Part shown: piece after piece, positions 20,951 to 29,027 of the stretch
Layout: each line of letters starts with the position of its first letter
Position numbering within the stretch: position 1 is the first letter of the stretch
Source of the DNA: Bimuria novae-zelandiae CBS 107.79
Taxonomy: Eukaryota; Ascomycota; Dothideomycetes; Pleosporales; Didymosphaeriaceae
NCBI GenBank assembly: GCA_010015655.1
Contig: ML976788.1
Location: 4,518 to 33,544, forward strand
Length of the DNA stretch: 29,027 bases
Reading direction: 5' to 3'
Translations under genes and position numbers: made by a program
Notes under the pieces: model-generated
What the model was told of the DNA's origin: nothing
Database searches by the model: none
The model's input: only the letters and a program-made list of their open reading frames with translations

Positions 20951-23900
20951 ATGGCCCTATTAACCCTTAAAGATCCCACAGTGATCCTGACCAACCACAC
21001 GAACTACACACCGTGGCTGAACTAACTAAAAACAAAATCCTAATTCCTAAAGGTCTAGAACATTATCAACCTAGCGCTGATAGATAAACCAAGATAGAAA
21101 CCCGCAATGCCGATACCTCCCGCGATAGGCAACTACCAGCCAAGCACGGCGTATACGACTGCGAATCCAAACAATATGCCAATAATGCCCTCACATCTTT
21201 CGACGGCAGGCGCGAAAGCATACAAAGACAATAGCAATTATCACAAAGGATAGCTAGAGATATACAAGATCATGGATCGCGAATACCAAGAGGAACAGGC
21301 TAGCCTAAACTAAGTAGTTACTATTATCTAATCAACAGTTTCTGCGCATCTCTAGAACAACTACTACCTTTTAGATTAATTAATTAGGTAGTAGATTAAC
21401 AACCTTATAATTACAGTTAGGGTAGACCTGCAAGACAAATATAGACAATTAAGGGCAAGATACTAAGAAGCCCTTAAGCTAATAAGAATAGCTAGATTAT
21501 AGGCTATATAGCTATCTAAGTACAATCATGCAGCTACAAAAGCAGAGACTAATTAGGTCCTAGAGCTTTAAAGGCTAGACTTAGTTAAAGAAGACTTTAT
21601 AAAGGCAGTTATCCATGTCGCACCTATGTAGGTAACGACCTTCTAGTAATATAGAAGCAAGGATACAGCTATCTCACGGAAGCACATAATAAAACTCTTC
21701 TAAGACTATATAATCCTGCAGCACCTAATTAAGGGCAAATAAAAGGGCGCTTTTACTACTACAGGTTCATCTCTCGCTAACGGTGGTAAATCCACCTAGG
21801 CCACAGACAGGGACGCCTCTCTTGTAGATAAAGCAGCAACATTAAAACATTAGGGTAGACCTCGTAAACAACGAAATAATGGTTAACGTACTAGAGCCAA
21901 GCGGTCCGCGATTACAGACAATAAGCTAGCGATAGCTAGTAGCCTTAAGTGCCCTGCTTATAAACAACGCTATAGTCTACAAGACTGCTTCTACGCTTTC
22001 CTAGACAAACAACCAGAATAGTTTAGGCCAAAGCCAAGCATGGTTGCCCTAATTAAGTTCAGGCTGGAGAATGACCCTGCGCTTTAAGAAAGCCTAAGGA
22101 TGACAAAGAGGGCCAGATCACAGGCACCTATAATTAAATTATCGCATACTCCTACTCTAACTCGAATTACTAAGGCTAATAATAAGTGACTAGATGGACG
22201 CAAGATTACTAAAATCCTAACAAGCTTTAACGCCGTATCTTTCTACACTAAATTAAACATGTACCTATTACGATGCTTAGCTATACTTAATTCAGGCATA
22301 ACCTGCTATATCTTTAACAACATCAATTGCTTTGTCTTATACCAGCCACCGGCGCCAGGAGACTTTATATAGGCAGGGAATACACAAATATGAATTAAAG
22401 GATACAGGACTGTCTATCTTAACATACAGAGTGCAAGCAGCAATTAAATAATATAGCTAAATAATATAGCCTATTACTCTAATCTGCTCTGCAACCTTGT
22501 ATCGTTCCGATTACTCTAGAGGCAAGGCCTTTAGTAGGACACAAGGGCAGACCCAATAACTCTAAAAAGAAAAGACAATACTATGCTAGCAGAACTCCAA
22601 GAATTGCATAGACAATAGGTGTTAGAACACAGAACAAGGCTAGCAGGTAGTATTCCTACTAATACTACGCACGCCACTCACAAGACTAACACACGCACGA
22701 AACAAAGACCGCAGAAGGCAAACGTATAGACTTAGCACTAGCGATTAGGCTATCTAGGCCCTTAGGCTCTCGAACACCTCGTATAGTAATCTAAGGGGGT
22801 AAGAATTAAAGGTCTCCTTATAGTTAAATGTAACGCCTGCGGCAAAGCAAAACTAAAACGGCAAATACGCTAGCAAGCTAGGGAGCGAACTGAAGGCCCT
22901 GGCGAGCGAGTCGCAATAGACTTTCACGACTATGAAGCAGACAGCTCAACAAGAGAGAAGAGCTAAATCCTAATTACTAATTAATTCTCTAGCTTCGCAT
23001 AGGACTTCTACTTTAAGAATAACCGCCTAGCACGGTTAATTATTAAATTACTTAGTACTTTTGTACGGTTTATAGAAGTACAATATAATATTATAGTGAA
23101 AGTAATTAAATTTAATAATAAGATCTTTTCTATTAAGGCTAACGTTAAGAAGTGGTGCGCAGCGCAAGGTATTAAGATTAAGTTTTTAGCACTAGATACT
23201 TAAGCATAAAATAAAGGAGCAGAACGCTTAAGGGGTGTAATTAAGGAGAAAGCGCGCATAATGCGACTTAACTCTAATTTACTATAGTAAATATAGCCTA
23301 AGATCACGCGAGCCGCGGTCTACCTATATAATTAAACGCTAAACTACACTAACTAATAGCGATCTCTATATAAAGTGTTCTTTACGATAGTAGCCTTTCA
23401 GAACGGCATTGTTACCCAACCAAAGAAGCCTAATTAAGCTTACCTAAAAGCATATAGCTGCAAAGCGTTTGCAATAACTAACGACATAAAACGTGGCAAA
23501 AGCAGGCTTTAGAGGCTTAACCCTAAAGCATAGATTAGCTACCTTGTTAGCTACAGATCAACCAATATCTAGAGAATATGGATTCCCTCTCTAGCAAAGA
23601 CAATTAGTACTCGCGATGTAATATTTGATGAGGATACTATGTTCTTAGGCAAAACTAAAGACCTAATAGACAACCTTATGCATAGTATATTAGAAGAAAT
23701 AGCAGCCTAGGTATAATTAGTAGAGTTACCTCCCTCACCTTAATAAGAGCAAGCCATTAAGTCCTTCTTTAAGGATAAGATAATTAGTAAAGCGCCAGAG
23801 GTTAAAGGAGCTCCTGAGTATAAGCAAGGCAGGAGAGCTAGGTACGAATATTTAACGCCTCTATTAACACCGCCACTAGTGGCACTCCTTGCACAACTAA

Positions 23901-25032
23901 TAGCAAGAGGCGATTAAGCTAGACTACCCTAAAAGTTGTAAACAGGGCAGTTGCGAACAAGCCCGTAGGCCGTAGCCTTTATAGTAGGCACCAAAGCCAG
24001 CAGCAACGGCAAATATAAAGGTAAGACTCTTAATAAGGCGTAGCTTTAATAAATAATTATATTAGGCAAGAAGCCACATCGAAGCGTGCTTCTAGAGCCA
24101 CCTACATACTAAAGCAAGCTCGAAGATCACCTTCTTTATAATATATAGAAGGAAGCAGAACGATCCCATCTATAGAGCCACAAGGAAATAAAGTCTTAGA
24201 GCAAGGTTATAGCAGCTCTAGTGAAGGCAGCAGGCCATTAAATCCTCGACTACATATAGGTATATACCTACAAGTTCGATAAACACCATCAATTGCAGAA
24301 ATGTAAGGCAAGGCTAGTAGTGCAAGGCAATTAATAGCAGCACCTTACCTTATAAGAAACCTACGCTATAATACTAGCAGGATAATCCTTTTACATGCTT
24401 ATAGCGATTATAGCTCGCTTCAACCTAGAGCTTATCTAACATAACGTTACGAACGCGTTTGTTCACGTAAAGTTAAATAAAGAAATTTACATAAGAATAC
24501 CTCGCGGCTACTCGCGAGCAGGCACAGTCCTCTAACTTTATAAAGCACTCTACGGACTGCGCATATCTCTATTACTCTAGCAAAGAGAGTTCACGTTAAC
24601 ACTCCGTAATATTAGCTTTAAAACAGTGCCCCACGAGCTATGCTACCTTATCAAGGACGGCATTATTATCTTCTTCTATATAGATAATCTTATTATCGCC
24701 TATTAGAAGAATCGTAAGCCTGCAGCAGAAGCAGCTATTACAAAGATAAGAACTAAGTTTACTCTCACTAGCGGAAAAGACCTGCAGTGGTTTCTAGGGA
24801 TTGAAATTATTAGGGACCGCTTAAATAGAAAGATCTGGCTTTCGCAAGCTTTATACATCGACAAGATATCGCGCCTTATTAATTACTATAAGATTCGCTA
24901 TAATACCCTAATTATAGTAGTCAAACTGCTCCCACGCTTAGGGCTCGCAAGTAAGGCTAAGATTAATTAATACCAGCGTAAAGTTAGATTAATTCTCTAT
25001 GCTACAGTAACTACACGACTAGATATTGCTTT
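20951..25032 (+). pseudogene. Gag-Pol relic of Copia-2, truncated in RT
   Basis: The ATG at 20951 (MALLTLKDPTVILTNHTNYT) starts a Copia-type Gag. The same frame (checked at 20951, 22901 and 24671) carries a GAG-pre-integrase zinc region (LEHLV, CNACGKAK) and an integrase core. The core has Asp kept in VAIDFHDY, Asn where the second Asp is expected (VIKFNNKIF) and Glu kept in GAERL. A post-integrase segment (RIWIPSLAKTISTRDVIFDE) follows, then RT from about 24430 (IYIRIPRGYSRAGTVL, KALYGLR). The RT active-site motif reads YIDN instead of YVDD, and LQWFLGIEI follows. Many TAG/TAA codons occur where Gln or Trp is expected. It is inactive. Confidence 0.87.
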
Positions 25033-25187
25033 TGTGTGCGTACCACAGCAGGAGGCGAACTGGGTTGATTACTATCTGATGGAAGTTGGAGTGGCTATAT
25101 ACATGAAGTGGAGTATCTAGAAGATTCTAGATCAGCAGGGTCACATGACTGTGTGACGACATAGTCGAGTTGTGATGTTGGCTAACA
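25033..25187 (-). repeat. Copia-3 3' LTR
   Basis: Read on the minus strand it begins TGTTAGCCAACATCACAACT and ends CGTACGCACACA. It is a direct copy of 28873-29027 at a distance of 3840 bp, with one difference (G at 25067, T at 28907 on the plus strand). The preceding plus-strand bases GCTTT would be the left copy of the 5-bp target duplication. Confidence 0.93.
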
Positions 25188-25204
25188 CACCCCCCCAGCT
25201 TGAG
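25188..25204 (-). other. Polypurine tract of Copia-3
   Basis: On the minus strand the bases before the 3' LTR read CTCAAGCTGGGGGGGTG, a G-rich run directly next to the LTR's TGTTAG. This is where plus-strand DNA synthesis is primed in Copia elements. Confidence 0.75.
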
Positions 25205-25272
25205 TGAATTGCAGAAACGAAAGCTGAAAAAGGAGTGACTCTGAGCTCTTGGTGATCTCTGCGTGTGTTCCT

Positions 25273-28200
25273 CTAGTACCACCCCCCGAGCTCGTCTGAT
25301 ACAATATCTTCCGAGTTTGTTTGAGGCTCTAGTAATGCTGAAATATCGCTGAGTCCTAGCTGGCGCACAAAGCTGGCGTGCTTTTGGCGTGGAAAGATCT
25401 TTGTGAGGCCGTCAGCTGGCATTTCTGCGGTAGGCTTCCATTTAATCTGCAGTCTGCCTTCTGATACTTCCTGACATATCTAGTGGTGGTGCACATCTTT
25501 GGAAGTTCTCCAGCTAGCTTTGCTGGGGCTGGCGGATTTGAGGCTGCTGGAAAGGCTGTATAGTATGTAGCTAAGGCTTGATTTGGTTGCTTCCTTGCTT
25601 GTTTGCCTGCTACAATGTTGCTGCTGCTTCCAACCTCGGGATCAGCCATTTTGGGTGCATTGTTTCTCTGTCGATCTGGAACATATTCGTCTGAACTCGC
25701 CCATCCTTTGGGTAGAGTGGAAGGTTCCTTTTGATGCTGGCTTTGGTGGTCTGAAGCGATCGGTCTGAGCGGTCCTTGACTAGTAACATTCTCCTGCTGC
25801 GGTGCTCTGATATGGATTGTTGGTTCATTGTCTTCTTGATCAGACTGCATGTCTTCTTGGTTACACTGTATTTCTTGGAGCAATTGCTCCTGCAACTGCT
25901 GTTCGGTGTCCTGCTCTTCTGCAGTTTGCTGGTTATCCTGCGCATCCTGCGTGCCTGTGTTGAAGATTTCCTCGCCTTCCTCCTGCTGAGGTGGCGCTGT
26001 GTTGCCACGAATTGATGGCTCCGGCGTCGATAGATAGGCCATATAAGGCTCATCCTCCTTGTTGCGATTGTGTATAGTGTGAAGCTGTGACTGCATCGGC
26101 TCGATTAGATCAGTTAAAGTGGCCTGTGTGTCTTGGGAGTAAGGTATATCTAAAACCTCAATTTCTTCCTGTGTCACAGCCTCCCTCTCTGGGTTATCAC
26201 CAAAACGACTTTCGCGCTTGAAAATCACATCTCGTGCGCGAATCACCTGGTCTTTTTTGGGTAGCCAAATGCGAAAAATGTTGGTAGAGTCGTATCCAAC
26301 CAAGTATCCAACAAAAGTGCGAGATTCAAGCTTATCAGCCTTCTTTAGTTTTTTGTTGAGAATGTAAGCTTTGCATCCAATCGGAGCAAAATGAGCAACT
26401 AAAGGCTGCTTGCCGTGAACAAGCTTATAGGGCGTTTTCCAATTAATAGCTTTTGTTGGTGTGATATTGGCGATTCGAGCGGCAGTGATGGCTAGTTTAT
26501 TTGATAGTAACTTTAGTAGTCCTGCTTGAATTTAAAGCGCTCTTGCTTTTATAATAATAACATGTCCTGCTTTTTCTGCTGCGCTAAGCTGCTTAGTAGT
26601 ATCTAGAGCTCGTAACTTAATCTTGAAGCCTGCTTGCTTCGCAATGTTATAGAGTTTAAGGCCATAGCCCCGCTCACCATCAATCTTGAGTACAACTATA
26701 ATGTACCCATACTGACGCTGGATCTTGTTGATCAATGCTTTTAGCGCTGGCACTACCGAGTGCAGTGTCTTGTCTGTGAGTGTGGTCACTTTATGCCACT
26801 TTGAGTACTCGCACACAGCGTGTAGCAAGTATCGGTCTCCGTTGTAGCAGGTCTCCCCTGTAGGGATAAGCTGCACAAGATCGATTACAATGCGATAGAA
26901 TGGTCTCGTAGCCTGTTCTTCAGGTTGGCGTCTGCTCACTTGAGCTGCCGATTTCGCTTTAATGCATGTGTCGCATTCTCGTAATCGAGGTGCTCGGGTA
27001 TCTGGATCCAGAGCTATTCCTCTCACGTTCTCGTTTACATGATCAATTGCTTCTTTGCTTGCATGGGCAAATAACTCATGAGCTTCAATGTGGGATGCTG
27101 CAATTGGGCGTCGATCCTCTCTCGAGGCCTTGTATGCTCGCCGAAGCGCTGTAGCAAAACTACTCAGCGTCGGTCGGTCGTTGTCCTCGGCATCGATGAT
27201 CCAGTGGCCATCCTTGTGCTGTAGCGAGCAAATGACGTTTGACGGATGATGCTGATATATCACATCTCGTCCTGAGTCAAACTGCACACCTATTGCTCGG
27301 CATCTTGAGAGGCTTACAACGTTCGTGAAGAAACCTTCTACAAGAGCAACATCTGTAAGTTGGATCTGACCTATGCCATGAGGCAAGTTTACATTGAAAG
27401 TAACTTTTCCCCAGGCTTGTATAGGTACTGTTGATCCTCCTGCAAAGAGAATATCCTCTGGTTCTGCCTTGCGCGTCTCCGTCCATCCGAAACGGGTTGA
27501 GTTGCAGACATGAATGTTGGAACCAGGGTCTAGAATCTATCGGTTGATAATTGTAGGTAGCGCTTTCTGCTGCACCTGTTGTGGCTGCATAACAGAGAAT
27601 AAGCTGTGGGCAGCAAACCTCTGATCACGACTTACTAACGTCTTTCCGTCATCAAGCTTTATTAGCTCGTCTGCCTTCTTTATGCTTATCCCATCTCTTG
27701 CAAGGATATTACTAATTTTCTTAACTTGCTCTAGGTCCTTCAAGGCCTCCATGACCTTGGCTTGCGTGGCCTGTACTGGTCGGAAGTTCTTTAGTTTCTT
27801 CGGATGGTCTGGGACTAGGTACCAGCAGTCCTTGTACCAGTGTCGGCTTCCACAGATACACTCTGGTTTTCCCTTTGGCGATCGTTCTTTCTGTTCTTGG
27901 CTTTGTTGTGCTGAAACGCCTAGTGTAGCAAACGTTCCGGGTGAAGCCGTAGTAAGTCCGATTCGTCGATAATACATCCTGAATTGGGCAACATAGTCTG
28001 CTAGAGATTGAATCTCATCCGTTTTCCCAATAGTTTCTTTTAGAATAAGGTCGTGGTGTGATGCAGCGGCCCACTCAGGAGTAATTATTCTGACAACTGC
28101 TAGAAAATCGTCTTGGGCTCGATAGCCCGTCGTCTCAGGAAGGTCTGCCTCCCTGCATTAATTTGTAATGTGAATCCAGTTATCAAGCCATTGTTCAAGG

Positions 28201-28694
28201 TTGCGGCTTTGAGGCTTCTCCTGCAGAGCGTGGTATTTGGTTACTAGCTCTCTGCTACGTGCAGCTACGGTTAGTGCAAGCTACTACTTGAGCGCAATTA
28301 ATTGATTATAGACATCGTCTTTTCTATTGATTAGGTAAAGGTGGCGAGTCGCGATGGTGCGGCTGATTTCTATAAGAAGCTCGCCTTCTCTCCGCTTTAG
28401 GTTTGTATATTCTGTTCTCTCGTATCTCTAGTCGTAAAGGAGATCGCTGTACATCGCCTGCTAGCCTGCATCTAACTAGCTAATCGCAGTTGCTCTAGCC
28501 TTAATAGCGCTGGGCAATGGTTTCGTGGGTTTAATGAGCTTCGGTAGCTTATCCTTCGGCTTTGAGATGTCGCAGTATTTCTAGATACCGTCTACGACAG
28601 CCTTCTCTCGTCGTAGCTGGAACCATGACTCCCAATCTGCTGGTCTATCCAGTATAACAGTCACGCGTGTGACTCCTTGGTCGCTGAGCGACAT
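25273..28694 (-). pseudogene. Gag-Pol relic of Copia-3 with RT/RNase H deletion
   Basis: The ATG at 28694 (MSLSDQGVTRVTVILDRPAD) starts Gag. The frame stays the same through a CCHC-like knuckle (CICGSRHWYKDC, about 27850), protease (ILDPGSNIHVCN, about 27520), the GAG-pre-integrase zinc region (HELFAHASKEAIDHV, CDTCIKAK, about 27000-27080) and integrase. Integrase keeps all three acids: Asp in IVIDLVQ, Asp in LKIDGERG and Glu in SAAEKAG. The post-integrase segment has FVGYLVGYDSTNIFRIW and RARDVIFKRE, about 26220-26320. After NPPAPAKLAGELP (about 25510) the frame changes and the sequence jumps to the end of RNase H (QIKWKPTAEMPADGLTK), stopping at a TAG at 25273-25275. In-frame stops include TAG at 27537-27539, TAA at 26532-26534, several in Gag and one TAG in the RNase H tail. 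The apparent 315-codon frame at 25356-26303 is a false fusion across the deletion. Confidence 0.88.
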
Positions 28695-28752
28695 CGTGAT
28701 AGCGACACCACTTTATGGCTGTTGTCTATATCAGGTCTTCGACGCCAATGCT

Positions 28753-28812
28753 ACGGCGATCGACAATAAGGTCTCCGATACCGACGTTACGGCTATCGAC
28801 AATAAGGTCTGT
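28753..28812. repeat. 36-bp tandem duplication in the Copia-3 leader
   Basis: The string ACGGCGATCGACAATAAGGT at 28753 recurs as ACGGCTATCGACAATAAGGT at 28789, a spacing of 36 bp, between the PBS and the Gag ATG. Its role, if any, is unknown. Confidence 0.7.
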
Positions 28813-28860
28813 ATAAAGAATAACAAATGAACTTAGTAATTGTCAATTGCAAGTGCAATC

Positions 28861-28872
28861 CGGGCTCATAAC
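28861..28872 (-). other. Copia-3 primer-binding site for an initiator-tRNA-Met half molecule
   Basis: The minus strand directly after the 5' LTR reads GTTATGAGCCCG. Its complement CGGGCTCATAAC is the 5' anticodon stem plus CTCATAA loop of eukaryotic initiator tRNA-Met. Drosophila copia and related elements prime reverse transcription with such a cleaved half tRNA rather than with the tRNA 3' end. The match here covers at least 11-12 bases. Confidence 0.78.
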
Positions 28873-29027
28873 TGTGTGCGTACCACAGCAGGAGGCGAAC
28901 TGGGTTTATTACTATCTGATGGAAGTTGGAGTGGCTATATACATGAAGTGGAGTATCTAGAAGATTCTAGATCAGCAGGGTCACATGACTGTGTGACGAC
29001 ATAGTCGAGTTGTGATGTTGGCTAACA
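28873..29027 (-). repeat. Copia-3 5' LTR
   Basis: It is a direct copy of 25033-25187 with one mismatch in 155 bp. It is upstream of the PBS and Gag on the minus strand, so it is the 5' LTR and carries the element's promoter. Its outer end (TGTTAG on the minus strand) coincides with the last base of the window. Confidence 0.93.

Larger units (their letters stand above)
20716..25032 (+). mobile_element. Copia-2: RIP-degraded Copia retrotransposon cut by Copia-3
   Basis: A candidate LTR at 20716 is followed by Gag, integrase and RT in one frame. RT similarity stops at ...TTRLDIAFVC near 25032, exactly where the Copia-3 LTR starts, so RNase H and the 3' LTR are absent here. It belongs to a different Copia family from Copia-1: its Gag and integrase are clearly distinct. 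RIP-type stops are dense. Confidence 0.85.
25033..29027 (-). mobile_element. Copia-3: internally deleted, recent Copia retrotransposon
   Basis: It is a 3995-bp element on the minus strand with two 155-bp LTRs (25033-25187 and 28873-29027) differing at one base. PBS, Gag, protease, integrase, post-integrase domain, the last part of RNase H and a polypurine tract follow in Copia order. Almost all of RT and most of RNase H are missing. It sits inside the RT of Copia-2 and has far fewer RIP-type stops than the elements around it. Confidence 0.92.

Noticed and set aside
25356..26303. 315-codon minus-strand protein as an independent gene
   Set aside because: It is the post-integrase part of Copia-3 Pol (in frame with Gag), followed by an out-of-frame reading of the RNase H tail across a deletion.

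Overview
This window looks like accessory DNA from a filamentous ascomycete (Pezizomycotina). A Dothideomycete such as a Pleosporales species is plausible but not proven. The reasons are a HET-NACHT-WD40 fungal NLR gene, a second NLR-style ankyrin tail, a short intron with fungal splice and branch signals, fungal pogo-like, Tc1/mariner, hAT and Copia families, and transposons full of C:G-to-T:A changes (many TpA, many in-frame TAA/TAG), as left by repeat-induced point mutation (RIP).

Gene-bearing part (1-7028). The window opens inside the last two 33-residue ankyrin repeats of a gene that stops at 178. From 781 to 7028 lies a unit bounded by two long, diverged, inverted arms (about 781-1390 and about 6400-7028). 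Next to the right arm is the 5' end of a pogo-like transposase gene. Between the arms sits the only intact gene, a 1432-aa HET-NACHT-WD40 protein of the HET-E/HNWD type (1746-6106, one 62-bp intron). It has twelve nearly identical 42-residue WD40 repeats whose differences cluster at a few positions. By family knowledge, the HET domain is the death effector, the NACHT domain the ATP-driven switch and the WD40 propeller the recognition surface, for allorecognition or innate immunity.

Relic zone (7029-12514). I find no intact gene. It holds a dead Tc1/mariner transposase, two minus-strand coding relics with one stop each, a diverged 0.5-kb direct duplication (10460-11470), and a plus-strand relic with two hydrophobic segments.

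Transposon stack (12515-29027). Three Copia retrotransposons and one hAT transposon appear to be nested. Copia-1 is broken in RNase H by hAT sequence near 18007. The hAT is broken upstream of its transposase by the start of Copia-2 at about 20716. Copia-2 is broken late in its reverse transcriptase by Copia-3 at 25033. Copia-3 (25033-29027, minus strand) has near-identical 155-bp LTRs, a primer site matching the initiator-tRNA-Met anticodon loop and a polypurine tract, but has lost most of RT/RNase H. The three outer elements are heavily RIP-mutated and Copia-3 only lightly. Their missing right halves should lie beyond the window, which ends on the last base of the Copia-3 LTR.

No rRNA, tRNA or CRISPR was seen. 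All family calls come from reading motifs by eye; no search was run.
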